From NCBI RefSeq assembly GCF_000331735.1, contig NC_020126.1:434001-498000 (forward strand): a stretch of DNA of 64,000 bases, given 5' to 3'. The stretch is from Myxococcus stipitatus DSM 14675 (GTDB lineage: Bacteria; Myxococcota; Myxococcia; Myxococcales; Myxococcaceae). The translations under genes and the position numbers were made by a program. Positions 16,853 through 26,056 of this stretch are shown in pieces. Under the pieces are notes generated by a model that saw nothing but the letters and a program-made list of their open reading frames with translations, did no database searches and was not told the DNA's origin. Numbering within the stretch: position 1 is the first letter of the stretch; each line of letters begins with the position of its first letter.

Positions 16853-18778
16853 GTGAAAGACACCTCCACTGGTGCGTCGAGCGGGGAGGCTGTTCGGGAA
16901 GGCCCGGACACCTTCAAGCGCACGGCGCTCCTGGCCCTCGGGGCCCTGGGCATCGTCTACGGTGATATCGGGACGAGCCCCCTGTACGCGTTGCGCGAGT
17001 GTTTCACCGGCCCGCACGGCATCGCACCCACTCCTCAGAATGTGCTGGGGGTGCTGTCGCTCATCTTCTGGACGCTGCTCATCATCGTCTCGGTGAAGTA
17101 CCTCATCTTCGTGATGCGGGCGGACAACCGGGGCGAGGGCGGCATCCTGGCGCTGATGGCGCTGGCCATGCAGCGCCAGCGGGGACAGTCCACGCCCGTG
17201 GCCCGCCCGGTGCTCATCACCCTGGGCATCTTCGGCGCCGCGCTGCTCTACGGCGACGGCCTCATCACGCCGGCCATCACCGTGCTCAGCGCGGTGGAGG
17301 GCCTCAGCGTGGCCACGCCCGTGTTCGAGCCCTTCATCGTCCCCATCACCCTGGCCATCCTCACGGTGCTCTTCGTGGTGCAGCGTCACGGCACCGCGCG
17401 CATCGGCTCCCTCTTCGGCCCGGTGATGTGCGTGTGGTTCTTCACGCTGGCCGCGTTGGGCGTGAAGGAATTGGTGCACAACCCCGCTGTCCTGAGCGCG
17501 CTGTCGCCCGTGCACGGCGTCATGCTCCTGGTGCACAACGGCTGGCACGGCTTCCTCGTGCTGGGCGGCGTGTTCCTCGTCGTGACGGGCTGCGAGGCGC
17601 TCTACGCGGACATGGGCCACTTCGGGTGGAAGCCCATCCGGTGGGCCTGGTTCAGCGTGGTGCTGCCCTCGCTGATGCTCAACTACCTGGGCCAGGGCGC
17701 GCTCCTCCTGCGGGACGCGAGCGCCGCGCGCAACCCGTTCTACCTGCTGGCCCCGTCGTGGATGCTCTACCCGCTGGTGGCGCTGTCGGCCGTGGCGGGT
17801 GTCATCGCGTCGCAGGCCCTCATCTCCGGCGCCTTCTCGCTGACCCGCCAGGCCATGCAGTTGGGCTACAGCCCGCGCATGGAGGTGGTGCACACCTCGG
17901 CGGAGGAGATGGGCCAGATTTATCTGCCCGGCATCAACTGGGCGCTGATGGTGGGCGTCTTCACGCTGGTCGTGACGTTCCGCTCCTCCAGCGCGCTGGC
18001 CTCCGCGTACGGCATCGCGGTGTCCACCACCATGGTCATCACCTCCATCATGGCCTACGTCGTGGCGCGCGAGCGCTGGGGCGTCAGCCGCGCCCTGGCC
18101 ATCCCCGTCGCGGGCCTCTTCCTCACGGTGGAGCTGTCCCTCTTCAGCGCCAACGCGATGAAGCTGGCGGACGGTGGCTGGTTCCCGCTGCTGCTGGCCG
18201 TCGTCATCTTCACGCTGATGACCACGTGGAAGCGCGGCCGGGCCATCCTCGCCGCCAAGCTGCGCGCGTCCAGCATCCCCCTGAAGGAGCTCCTGGGCAG
18301 CTTCGGGGACCATCCGCCCCTGCGCGTCTCCGGCACCGCCATCTTCATGACGGGCAACGCGGAGGGCACGCCCCCGGCGCTCCTGCACAACCTGAAGCAC
18401 AACAAGGTGCTGCACGAGCAGGTGGTGCTCCTGACCATCCTCTCGGAGGACGTGCCGCACGTCCCCGGCGCCGAGCGGGTGGTGGTGGAGCCCCTGGAGC
18501 AGGGCTTCGTCCGGGTGGTGGCCACCTACGGCTTCATGGAGAACCCCAGCATCCCGGACGTGCTCAAGCGCTGCCGGGAGAAGGGGCTCCAGTTCCAGCT
18601 CATGGGCACCAGCTTCTTCCTGGGCCGTGAAACGCTCATCCCCACCAAGCGCCCCGGCATGGCCGTGTGGCGCGAGGCCCTCTTCTCCTGGATGAGCCGC
18701 AACGCTCGCAGTGCGACCGCCTACTTCCGGATTCCCCCCAACCGCGTGGTGGAGCTGGGCAGTCAGGTGGAGCTGTAA
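16853..18778 (+). CDS. kup: KUP-family potassium uptake permease
   Basis: The start is GTG 16853 after a G-rich stretch. The 641-residue protein is full-length for the family (about 620-650). It carries the signature GIVYGDIGTSPLYALRE in the first membrane segment, the LITPAITVLSAVEG region and about 12 hydrophobic segments up to about residue 450. A cytoplasmic tail follows (GTAIFMTGNAEGTPPALLHNLKHN, then a C-terminal TSFFLGRETLIP). Kup imports K+ with H+ across the inner membrane. A strong hairpin just after the stop suggests a single-gene transcript. Confidence 0.95.
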   Translation: MKDTSTGASSGEAVREGPDTFKRTALLALGALGIVYGDIGTSPLYALRECFTGPHGIAPTPQNVLGVLSLIFWTLLIIVSVKYLIFVMRADNRGEGGILALMALAMQRQRGQSTPVARPVLITLGIFGAALLYGDGLITPAITVLSAVEGLSVATPVFEPFIVPITLAILTVLFVVQRHGTARIGSLFGPVMCVWFFTLAALGVKELVHNPAVLSALSPVHGVMLLVHNGWHGFLVLGGVFLVVTGCEALYADMGHFGWKPIRWAWFSVVLPSLMLNYLGQGALLLRDASAARNPFYLLAPSWMLYPLVALSAVAGVIASQALISGAFSLTRQAMQLGYSPRMEVVHTSAEEMGQIYLPGINWALMVGVFTLVVTFRSSSALASAYGIAVSTTMVITSIMAYVVARERWGVSRALAIPVAGLFLTVELSLFSANAMKLADGGWFPLLLAVVIFTLMTTWKRGRAILAAKLRASSIPLKELLGSFGDHPPLRVSGTAIFMTGNAEGTPPALLHNLKHNKVLHEQVVLLTILSEDVPHVPGAERVVVEPLEQGFVRVVATYGFMENPSIPDVLKRCREKGLQFQLMGTSFFLGRETLIPTKRPGMAVWREALFSWMSRNARSATAYFRIPPNRVVELGSQVEL

Positions 18779-18792
18779 TCCCCGCCTTCTTC

Positions 18793-18824
18793 GGCCCCAG
18801 GCCCTCTTCGTGAGGGCCGGGGCC
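18793..18824 (+). terminator. Hairpin terminator after kup
   Basis: GGCCCC-A-GGCCCTC, loop TTCG, then GAGGGCC-GGGGCC forms a stem of about 13 bp with one bulge, capped by a UUCG tetraloop, 14 bp after the kup stop. There is no run of T afterwards, so termination efficiency is uncertain. The stable stem and its position still support the call. Confidence 0.6.
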
Positions 18825-19281
18825 GGGAAAATGCGCGGGAAATTCCTTTCGAGCCGCCGTGCCTCCACCCGTGTCCTTCCGGGTGGAAAAGCCGCCTGGA
18901 TTGGAATCGTTCTGAATCACCATCACTTTCCCTACGGTGTCCAGAAAGACGCACTGCGTCTGATGCCTCAGTGATGGTGTAACTCTTCGGAAACACGGCG
19001 ATGAGATGGGCGATAATGGGGTGGAACCTACCCCGTGAGGCGCCCTGATGCCGTGCGGTGAGTGTGGGTCTCTGGAGGCCTGGCGCTCACTCCAGGTGAC
19101 ACGGAGGCGGTGTTTTCGTCCTGCTCCGGCGTAAAATTACCGCCCACCAGCAACAAATCACGCGACGCGGCGAGAATATTTTCACCAGACAGAAAAAGTC
19201 CTGTACTGGCGGAAGTCTCTTCGTTTACAGTGTTTTCAGGTGTCGCGCAGAACCCCCGTGTCCGAACTGAGGTCAGCCCCC
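18825..19281. other. Intergenic region with nested inverted repeats and an AT-rich promoter zone
   Basis: No plausible gene is seen. The first part holds an inverted repeat CACCATCAC (18918-18926) / GTGATGGTG (18971-18979) enclosing a second palindrome AGACGCA-C-TGCGTCT (18947-18961). The stretch about 19120-19240 is clearly more AT-rich than its surroundings and probably contains the promoter of the downstream hotdog-like gene. I cannot place -35/-10 boxes with confidence. Confidence 0.45.
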
Positions 19282-20313
19282 ATGCTCGACGTCGCCCCCC
19301 ACGCCGCCGCCTCGCTCCTCTCCTCTGGCCTGTCTTCGATTTCGCCCGCGGTGACACCGTGGACGGAGCAGCCGCAGCGCGACTGGTCGAACCTGGCGCC
19401 GCACACGGTGCTGTCGGCCGCGGAGCTGTACCCGCGCATCTGCGTGAGGGACCCGTACTTCGCGCTGAAGGACGTGACGGTGATGGGACAGGGCGAGGTG
19501 GTCGCGCGCATCCCGGTGCAGCAGGACCCGGACGCGGAGGCGGGCATCATCGGCATCGCGGAGGCCGGCCGCCACATGGCCATCCTGGGCTCGTGCGCCG
19601 CGGCGCTGGTGACGCCCAAGGACGGGCAGCACTTCTACCTGGCGTGCGGCGCGCGCGGTGAGTGGCTGAACCGCGGCGCGGTGGGGCGCGCCACGGACCT
19701 GCTCTGGGGCCTGGCGCAGGCGTCCCTCACGGGCAAGCGCACGGCCACCGCGCGCACGCTCCTGTCCAACTCGGACGGCACCCCGGTGTTCCGCCTGGAG
19801 GTGGACTACAACGTCCTCTCCGCCGCCGCCTTCACCCGCCTCTTCGGCGAGGCGCGCGTGGAGATGCGCCGCGAGCCCCGTCGCGACGACGGCGTGCAGC
19901 GCACCCCCGAGGAGTGGGCGCGGATGCGGCAGAACCCCTACTCGAAGGCGCTGGCGCTGCACGACTGGCGCCCGGACGGTGAGAGCCTCACCGCCTCGCT
20001 GGGCCCGGTGACGATGGACCTGTGCAAGGGCCACTTCGCGCTGCACCCGGTGATGCCCGTCGCGGTGGTGGCCAGCGGCATGACGCGGGTGGCGACCACG
20101 CTGCTGCGCAAGCTGGAGGGTGCGCCGTGGGCCCGCGTCCTGGCCAAGGACGTGCGCCTGAAGGCGGACAGCCTGGCCTACGCCGGCCAGACGGTGACGT
20201 TCGGCGCGGCGCGGCGCTCGCACGAGGGTGCCGACCACACCTTCACGTGCCAGGCCTCCGTCGGTGAGCGCGTCGTCGCGGAGCTGGACGTCACCTTCGA
20301 GCGCGTGGAGTAG
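19282..20313 (+). CDS. Hotdog-fold-like protein, possible dehydratase-related
   Basis: I choose ATG 19282 (MLDVAPHAAASLL), which has a GAGG ribosome site 9 bp upstream; a GTG at 19240 in the same frame is an alternative with a poorer site. The 343-residue protein shows a FabA/FabZ-like opening (ICVRDPYFALKDVTVMGQGEVVARIPV) and a helix-like IAEAGRHMAILGSCAAAL, the layout of a hotdog domain. A second possible hotdog lies near residues 235-343 (GHFALHPVMPVAVVASGMTRVATTLL, then the ending VAELDVTFERVE). It may be a double-hotdog acyl-binding or dehydratase-like protein. Specific activity cannot be assigned. Its stop directly abuts the opposed DUF2378 gene. Confidence 0.65.
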   Translation: MLDVAPHAAASLLSSGLSSISPAVTPWTEQPQRDWSNLAPHTVLSAAELYPRICVRDPYFALKDVTVMGQGEVVARIPVQQDPDAEAGIIGIAEAGRHMAILGSCAAALVTPKDGQHFYLACGARGEWLNRGAVGRATDLLWGLAQASLTGKRTATARTLLSNSDGTPVFRLEVDYNVLSAAAFTRLFGEARVEMRREPRRDDGVQRTPEEWARMRQNPYSKALALHDWRPDGESLTASLGPVTMDLCKGHFALHPVMPVAVVASGMTRVATTLLRKLEGAPWARVLAKDVRLKADSLAYAGQTVTFGAARRSHEGADHTFTCQASVGERVVAELDVTFERVE

Positions 20314-20895
20314 TCACTCCCAGGTGATGTCGTAGTCCACGCGGTCGATGCCCTGCGGATGGGCCTTCGCCGTACCCTTGAGTCCCAGGACCTTGAGCGC
20401 GCCGGTGAGGATGCCCTCGTGGTACGCGGGGGGCAGCATGTCCCGCCTGACGCGAAGCGTGCCGGACTTGGGCCCCGTCGTCACATACTCGCGGGTGCCG
20501 TACGTGACGGCCGCGCTGTAGCCCATCTGCGCTCCGGAGAAGAGCTTCTGCGGGTCTCCTCGGGAGATGATGCCGAAGATGAGCATCCCGGGGCCCGTGG
20601 AGTAGCGCGTGACGTTGGACTCGCCGCACGCGTGGTACACGGCGTCCTCCGTCCCCAGGTCCTGCTCGAGCGCGTCCGCCGCGACGTAGAGCAGGTTCAG
20701 GAACTCGCGCACGGAGTAGGTGCGCAGGTCCGAGTAGTCCTTGGCCAGGTCCCCCACGCGCACCTGCTCCAGCGCGGCCAGCCCCGCCTTCTGCTGGATG
20801 AGGCTGAACACGGCCTTGAAGAACAGCCCGCGCACCGCGTCGCCGGGCTGGGTGGCCGCGAGCCTCGCGGCGAGCTCGGCCTTGTTGGACGGCAT
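20314..20895 (-). CDS. DUF2378 (TIGR02265) family protein
   Basis: The start at 20895 (MPSNKAELAARLAATQPGD) has a strong GGAGGAGAGGAG ribosome site; longer in-frame starts run into the upstream gene. The 193-residue protein has the conserved pattern of this myxobacterial paralogue family: P-x-D-A-V-R-G-L-F-F near the N-terminus, YSVREFLNLLYVAADAL, then a C-terminal GTREYVTTGPKSGTLRVRRDMLPPAYHEG and an YDITWE ending. Many paralogues occur per myxobacterial genome; function is not established. It lies 52 bp downstream of a phosphoesterase on the same strand and is probably co-transcribed. Confidence 0.88.
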   Translation of the reverse strand: MPSNKAELAARLAATQPGDAVRGLFFKAVFSLIQQKAGLAALEQVRVGDLAKDYSDLRTYSVREFLNLLYVAADALEQDLGTEDAVYHACGESNVTRYSTGPGMLIFGIISRGDPQKLFSGAQMGYSAAVTYGTREYVTTGPKSGTLRVRRDMLPPAYHEGILTGALKVLGLKGTAKAHPQGIDRVDYDITWE

Positions 20896-20947
20896 GTCTC
20901 CTCTCCTCCTCCAGCCCCTGGGATGCGAAGTGGCGTGGAGCTTAGCC

Positions 20948-21700
20948 TCACGGCGAAACCGGGGGCACCTCATCCAGCAGCACCGGCGCGAAGCCGGCCG
21001 CGTCGCATGACGCCAGCACGTAGCGCACGCCGGCCCGCTCTCCGGTGAAGCCCGCGGGGATGCCGGTGGAGTGCAGGTGGCCGTACACGCAGACCTTGGG
21101 CTGGAAGGCCTCGATGGGGGCGCTGAAGGCGGTGGCCTTCTCGTTGGCGTACAGCGGCGGGAAGTGCACCGCGGCCACGCGCACCAGCGGCGTGGGGCTG
21201 GCGGCCTCCTTCTTCTTCGCGTCCTCGATGGAGGTCGCCAGGCGCCGCGTCTCCCGCTCCACGTAGCCCAGCTCCAGCGGCTCATCGCCCATCTCTCCGC
21301 CGGGCATGGGGGGCGCCTCGGGCGCGGTCCACAGGCGCGTTCCCGCAATCACCCACGGCCCCATGACGGCGGCGCTGTTGTGCAGGAAGGCCTCCAGCGT
21401 GCGGAACGGCTCCAGGAGCTTGCGCAGCTTCGACGCCGAGTCTCCCCACCAGTAGTCATGGTTGCCGCGCACCAGCACCTTGCGCCCCGGCCGCGCGTCC
21501 AGCCAGGCCAGGTCGTCCATCACCTCGTGGGGGCGCGTGGCCCAGGAGATGTCTCCGGCGACGATGACCACGTCCTCCGGCCTCACCCGCTCATCCCAGG
21601 CGCGCTGGAGGGGGAGGGGGTGGTCCGTCCAGCCGAAGCGCTGCATGTCCTTCTGTCGGGTGGAGGGGAGGTGGGTGTCGCCGATTCCGAAGAGCCGCAT
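20948..21700 (-). CDS. Calcineurin-like metallophosphoesterase
   Basis: The start at 21700 (MRLFGIGDTHLP) puts the first metal motif at the N-terminus as expected; the in-frame extension upstream is Gly/Arg-rich and not convincing. The 250-residue protein shows all phosphoesterase motifs in order: GDTH, GDIS, GNHDYW, an isolated His in AVHFPP, and GHLH. These build a two-metal site that hydrolyses phosphomono- or diesters. No signal peptide is seen, so it should be cytoplasmic. The substrate is not predictable. Confidence 0.92.
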   Translation of the reverse strand: MRLFGIGDTHLPSTRQKDMQRFGWTDHPLPLQRAWDERVRPEDVVIVAGDISWATRPHEVMDDLAWLDARPGRKVLVRGNHDYWWGDSASKLRKLLEPFRTLEAFLHNSAAVMGPWVIAGTRLWTAPEAPPMPGGEMGDEPLELGYVERETRRLATSIEDAKKKEAASPTPLVRVAAVHFPPLYANEKATAFSAPIEAFQPKVCVYGHLHSTGIPAGFTGERAGVRYVLASCDAAGFAPVLLDEVPPVSP

Positions 21701-22156
21701 GGGCCCCTCATAGCGGATGCCGTGGCCTCCAGGCCCCAGAACTCCACGCGGGCGGCCCACGCCCGTTTGCCTCCGGGCGGACCGTGCCTCCCGGCCCTGT
21801 TTCCGGCCGGGCGCGAAAAGATGGAAGTCACGAAAATATATGTAACGACTTTTTACGTATCACCTGTCTCGAAACACGCCACTGCGACAGGTGCGGCCAT
21901 TTCCGGGGGTGGAGGCGGGTGGTTCAGTGTGGGGCTCTTCCTGATTTCAACGGGTTGAAATGTTGAGTCGGGAATTGGGGATTGAGAACCCGTTAGAGAG
22001 GTGGAGCATGGATGCACCACCTGGCCTGGAGGCCCCCAGCGAAACACGGGGAATTCCTGGTTGGCATGCATGGTGCTCAAGGCCAGTGGCTGTACCGCGC
22101 CCAATGGCGGGTGCGGAACGCAGAGCTGCTTGACCCCCCGAAGGAGCTCCATCCCC
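21701..22156. other. Divergent intergenic region, AT-rich, with an 8-bp inverted repeat
   Basis: No gene is supported. The segment 21820-21960 is markedly AT-rich for this genome and contains a perfect inverted repeat CACCTGTC (21861-21868) / GACAGGTG (21886-21893). Next to it is an imperfect palindrome around ATGTAACG/TTTACGTAT (21839-21860). These are candidate operator and promoter elements for the amidase gene downstream. The rest, 21990-22156, is its probable 5' leader and ends in an AAGGAG ribosome site. Confidence 0.4.
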
Positions 22157-23794
22157 ATGCACGTGTTGAGCAAGACGTTCGCGGCGACGGCCGCCGCGCT
22201 GGCGCTGTCCGCCTGCGGACCCCAGCCCCAGCAGGAGACGCCGCCCCCCGAGGCCCCTCCCGCCGCGGAAGTTCCGGCACAGACGGCGGAGGACATCGCG
22301 GCCGAGTCCCGCGACGCGGCCCGTCGCACGCCCGAGGAGCTGGACGCGCTGTTCGCCCAGGCGGCGCGCGAGTTCGATGTTCCGGTGAGCCTGCTCAAGG
22401 CCATCTCCTATGTGGAGACGCGCTTCGAGCACATCCAGGGTGAAGAGGAGTTCGAGGGCCGTCCCGCGGCGTTCGGCCTCATGGCCCTGCGCGGTGACAA
22501 GCTGACGGACGGCGCGGCGCTGGCGGGTGTGTCCGCCTCGGCGGTGCGTGACGAGCCCCTGGCCAACCTCCGCGCGGGCGCGGCGCTGCTGTCGAAGTAC
22601 GCCTCGGAAGAGGGCATCGACCGCAAGGACCTGGGCGCGTGGGCCACGGCGGTGGTGAAGCTGTCGGACATCTCCGACGCGGAGGCGCAGGCCAGCTACA
22701 TCCACAACGAGGTGTACTCGGCGCTGCGCGAGGGCGCGGGTGCCTTCACGCCGCGAGGCAAGGTGGCGGTGTCGCTGGAGGGCTCGAAGGTGGAGGCGAA
22801 GTTCGCCCTGCCGAAGCTCCAGGCGGGGCTGGCGGCGCTGGCTCCGGACTACGCGCCGGCCATCTGGCGTCCGTCGCCCAACTACAACGCTCGGCCCTCG
22901 GGCACGAACGTGTCGATGATCATCATCCACACGTGTGAGGGTGGCTACTCCGGGTGCTGGGGCTGGCTGACCAACTCCGCGGCGGGCGTGAGCGCGCACT
23001 ACGTCGTCAACGAGAGCGGCAGCGAGGTCTCCCAGCTCGTGCGCGAGTCCGACCGCGCCTGGCACGTGGGCGCCAGCTACAGCTGCAGCCTCAACGGCAA
23101 CGTGGAATGCGGCCTCAACGGCACGTCGGTGAACCACTTCTCCGTGGGCATCGAGCACGGCGGCTACGCCAGCCAGGCCTCCTTCCCCGCGGGCCAGATC
23201 GACTCGTCGGCGAAGCTGTCCTGCGACATCTCCAAGGGCCAGGGCATCACCCGCGACAGCTACCACATCGTCGCGCACGGCCGGCTCCAGCCGTCGTCCC
23301 GCACGGACCCGGGTCCCAACTGGCCGTGGAGCAGCTACATCAGCAAGATCAAGAGCTACTGCGGCGACGGCGGCGGCACGGGCACCATCGTCGTGGACAG
23401 CCACAACGCGAACAACGACTCGGCGAAGGCGCGCACGGACGTGCCCGCGTCGTGGGCGTCGGGCACCAGCGCGGGCTACTACGGCAGCGGCTACTACTAC
23501 GCCTCCACGCAGCCCATCTCCGAGCCGGTGGTGTTCAACTTCTACATGCCGGCGGCGGGCACCCGGACCATCGATGCGTGGTGGGTCGCGGGCACCAACC
23601 GCTCGCCCTCCGCGCCCTTCATCATCACCCACTCGGGTGGCAACAGCACGGTGACGGTGAACCAGCAGGCCGGCGGCAGCGCGTGGAACGCGCTGGGCAC
23701 GTACTCGTTCCCCGCGGGCTGGAACAAGGTGCAGCTCAGCCGCTGGGCCACCGAGGGCTACGTCGTCATGGCGGACGCCATCCGGGTGCGCTGA
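22157..23794 (+). CDS. N-acetylmuramoyl-L-alanine amidase lipoprotein with transglycosylase-like and golvesin-like domains
   Basis: ATG 22157 follows AAGGAG. The N-terminus MHVLSKTF...LALSAC is a lipobox, so the protein is a lipoprotein. A Pro/Glu-rich spacer leads to a helical lysozyme-like domain (about residues 58-165: [18 protein letters not shown], then [11 protein letters not shown]). The Amidase_2 domain (about 245-405) has [10 protein letters not shown], the gating [10 protein letters not shown] and [19 protein letters not shown] with candidate zinc ligands. The C-terminal about 415-545 ([27 protein letters not shown]) resembles golvesin/Xly carbohydrate-binding modules. The 545-residue enzyme would cut peptidoglycan, in self-remodelling or prey lysis. 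It is followed closely by a TolB-like gene. Confidence 0.9.
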   Translation: MHVLSKTFAATAAALALSACGPQPQQETPPPEAPPAAEVPAQTAEDIAAESRDAARRTPEELDALFAQAAREFDVPVSLLKAISYVETRFEHIQGEEEFEGRPAAFGLMALRGDKLTDGAALAGVSASAVRDEPLANLRAGAALLSKYASEEGIDRKDLGAWATAVVKLSDISDAEAQASYIHNEVYSALREGAGAFTPRGKVAVSLEGSKVEAKFALPKLQAGLAALAPDYAPAIWRPSPNYNARPSGTNVSMIIIHTCEGGYSGCWGWLTNSAAGVSAHYVVNESGSEVSQLVRESDRAWHVGASYSCSLNGNVECGLNGTSVNHFSVGIEHGGYASQASFPAGQIDSSAKLSCDISKGQGITRDSYHIVAHGRLQPSSRTDPGPNWPWSSYISKIKSYCGDGGGTGTIVVDSHNANNDSAKARTDVPASWASGTSAGYYGSGYYYASTQPISEPVVFNFYMPAAGTRTIDAWWVAGTNRSPSAPFIITHSGGNSTVTVNQQAGGSAWNALGTYSFPAGWNKVQLSRWATEGYVVMADAIRVR

Positions 23795-23798
23795 CGTG

Positions 23799-24902
23799 AT
23801 GAAGCGAGGCCTCGAACGGGTGCAGCGTTCCTGGCCGTGGCGGGCGCGGTGGTGTTGGACCGCGCTCGCCGTGCTCGGCGTCGGATGCTCTGGCCGGTGT
23901 GGCGGAGCGTCGGGCGCCGGGCCGCTGTCGAAGGAGGAGGCGCGCGCCATTCCGGGCGCGGTGGTCTTCCTGTCGGAGCGGGCGGGACAGAAGGATGTGT
24001 GGCAGGTGAGCCCTGACGGGACGGAGACCCAAATCACCCGAGGGCCGGAGGACGACTATCCCGGGCCGGTGTCGCCGGATGGGAAGTCGTTGCTCGTGGT
24101 GGCCGTGCGCGAGGTGGACGGGTTGCAGTTCCAGCAACTCCGCGTCCAGCCCCTGGCGGGTGGAGACGCGGTGCCGCTGCATGCGCCCCGGGCGCGGGCT
24201 CGCAACGCGGTCTGGGCACCGGATGGCTCGTGGCTGTCGGCGGAGTCGGATGCCCAGGGCTTCAGCGACGTGGTGCGCCTGGAGCCTCGCGCGGACGTGC
24301 CGGAGGTGCGGCTGACGCAGGTGAAGGAAGGGTGCTTCGAGCCCGCCATCTCCCCCGACGGCCAGGAAGTGGCCTTCGTGTGCAGCCGCGAGGGAGACCC
24401 TGAAATCTACGTGGCGAAGGCGGACGGCACGAACGAGCGACGGCTCACCGCGTTCCATCGCGAGGACCGTGCTCCGGTGTGGAGTCCGGATGGGAAGTGG
24501 ATTGTCTTCGTCAGCGACCGGGAGAATCGGGAGCGGCTGTATCTGATTCGGCCGGATGGCTCGGACCTGCGCGCGGTGTCTGGAGAGTCCTTCTCCGGCG
24601 ATGAGCGCGAGCCCGCCTTCAGTCCGGACGGGAAGCACCTCGTGTACGTGAGCCGGGAGCCGGAGGCGCGCGCGCGGCTGTGGCGTGTGCCGGTGGAGGG
24701 CGGTGTGCCGGTGGCGCTGACGGAAGGGCAGCGGCGCGACGACATGCCGGCCTGGAGTCCGGACGGGAAGTACCTGGCCTTCGTGTCGGAGCGCGAGGGC
24801 AACACGGACGTGTACCTCATGCGCGCCGACGGCAGTGGCCAGACGCGGCTCACCACCGCGAAGGAGCCGGACTGGTTGCCGCGCTGGGTGGCGCGTCGCT
24901 AG
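23799..24902 (+). CDS. TolB-like PD40 beta-propeller lipoprotein
   Basis: ATG 23799 (MKRGLERV) lies 4 bp after the amidase stop; a GTG three bases upstream is an alternative. A signal sequence ends at VLGVGC, a lipobox. The 367-residue protein contains at least six PD40 motifs of the form [58 protein letters not shown] and [11 protein letters not shown]. This gives a six-bladed propeller as in TolB. TolB binds Pal and colicins, but tol-pal genes are absent here, so this is a stand-alone propeller of unknown partner. It is probably co-transcribed with the amidase. Confidence 0.88.
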   Translation: MKRGLERVQRSWPWRARWCWTALAVLGVGCSGRCGGASGAGPLSKEEARAIPGAVVFLSERAGQKDVWQVSPDGTETQITRGPEDDYPGPVSPDGKSLLVVAVREVDGLQFQQLRVQPLAGGDAVPLHAPRARARNAVWAPDGSWLSAESDAQGFSDVVRLEPRADVPEVRLTQVKEGCFEPAISPDGQEVAFVCSREGDPEIYVAKADGTNERRLTAFHREDRAPVWSPDGKWIVFVSDRENRERLYLIRPDGSDLRAVSGESFSGDEREPAFSPDGKHLVYVSREPEARARLWRVPVEGGVPVALTEGQRRDDMPAWSPDGKYLAFVSEREGNTDVYLMRADGSGQTRLTTAKEPDWLPRWVARR

Positions 24903-24935
24903 CGAGGATGCTCGTGTGAGCGGACCTGTCGGCCT

Positions 24936-24961
24936 GGACTCCCTCCGTCGCGAGGGAGTCC
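24936..24961. terminator. Bidirectional hairpin between convergent genes
   Basis: A perfect 10-bp stem GGACTCCCTC / GAGGGAGTCC with a 6-nt loop lies between the TolB-like gene (+) and the lipoprotein gene (-). It could terminate both transcripts; neither side has a strong T run. Confidence 0.65.
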
Positions 24962-24970
24962 GGGCGGACG

Positions 24971-25837
24971 TCACTCGATGGGCGGGTGGAGGCCGGGGTA
25001 GAGCGTGAGCATCAGCCCCCAGCCCGGTGCGGTGACCACGTTGCGAGGCACGGCGTTCGCTTCGCCCTCCACGCTCACCTGGAAGGACTCCACGGCGAGC
25101 CCGGTGTGGACGTAGACGAACAGCCCCTCCTCGGAGGTGCTCTCCTGGTTGACGCTGCTCAGGTCCGCTGACGGGTAGTAGATGCGGTCGGCGAGCTCGG
25201 TTCGATTCGGCACCACGCGCACGCCCGCGCGAGGCCGTCCGTTCTCATCCACCACGCGGCCCAGCGCGAAGCCCGCGTCGCGGAGGGCTCGCGCGCGGTT
25301 CTCGGTGTGGCCGAGCAGGCGCGTCTCACCGAGGGCCGTGCTGAGCGCGTCGTGGAAGGACTCGGGAAGCGCGTAGGCGCGAGTCTCGATGAGGTTCGTG
25401 CGCGGACGCGAGCCGGTGAAGGTGCTGTCGTAGATGATGCTGCTGGTCCGCAGGAGCCCGGGGCCACTCATGCCCACGGCGAGCCCCACGTTCACGTCCT
25501 TCACCCGGATGCCCGCCACGCCGAAGGCTCCCGCGTCGTCGAGCGCGCTCGTGCCGAAGGTCGCGTCCAGGTCGTTCACCGCGACGCGCAGGGGCTCCTC
25601 GATGGTGACGGAGAGTCCGCTCAGGGAGGGCTCGGACCTGCCCGTGGCGGCGAGCCAACGCGCGGCCTCCGGCAGCACGCGGGCCTGGCCGCTGACGCGG
25701 ATGCTGAGGTTGTCCACGTCGACGGGCTCGGAGTCCTCGGTCCGGTAGCCAGGGTCCGGAGCGGAGTCATCGGAGCCGCAGCCCGACGACGTCAGGCCGA
25801 GCAGGACGCAGGATGCCAACAGGAGTCGGTGCTTCAT
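24971..25837 (-). CDS. Hypothetical lipoprotein
   Basis: The start at 25837 (MKHRLLLASCVLLGL) gives a clean lipoprotein signal ending LTSSGC, followed by an acidic Ser/Asp tether. The 288-residue protein is beta-rich, with strands such as LSIRVSGQARVLPE, DVNVGLAVGMSG and TNLIETRAYALP. A later segment, LGRVVDENGRPRAGVRVVPNRTE, resembles the carboxypeptidase-regulatory/Ig-like fold (G-x-V-x-D-x-x-G-x-P-x-x-G-V-x-V) often found in outer-membrane-linked proteins. No enzyme motif is seen. Its terminator is shared with the opposed TolB-like gene. Confidence 0.8.
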   Translation of the reverse strand: MKHRLLLASCVLLGLTSSGCGSDDSAPDPGYRTEDSEPVDVDNLSIRVSGQARVLPEAARWLAATGRSEPSLSGLSVTIEEPLRVAVNDLDATFGTSALDDAGAFGVAGIRVKDVNVGLAVGMSGPGLLRTSSIIYDSTFTGSRPRTNLIETRAYALPESFHDALSTALGETRLLGHTENRARALRDAGFALGRVVDENGRPRAGVRVVPNRTELADRIYYPSADLSSVNQESTSEEGLFVYVHTGLAVESFQVSVEGEANAVPRNVVTAPGWGLMLTLYPGLHPPIE

Positions 25838-25937
25838 GCGCGGGCAACATCGGCATGCCCCGGGTGGGTGGCAATCCACCGCCCTGTTCATCGTCCCCTG
25901 TCCGACGACTGGAGACGGAGGGCCAAGCGCAAACAGA

Positions 25938-25967
25938 GACACCGGACCCCTTGCGAGGCCCGGTGTC
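25938..25967 (-). terminator. Hairpin terminator after the Gly-rich lipoprotein gene
   Basis: GACACCGG / CCGGTGTC form a perfect 8-bp stem extended by CC/GG across one mismatch. On the minus strand the hairpin is followed by a T-containing CTGTTTG. It lies about 90 bp after the stop of the gene ending at 26057. Confidence 0.5.
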
Positions 25968-26056
25968 GGGAATCCATCAAGTGTGGGGCGGCGACGCGCC
26001 TGCTTGCTCAGTCCACGTCGCCCAGGGGAGCTCGTGAGAGGGACGGCCTCACGGAC

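Noticed and set aside
21784-21966. A 60-residue plus-strand gene before the amidase
   Set aside because: No ribosome site, odd composition, and the segment looks like promoter DNA.
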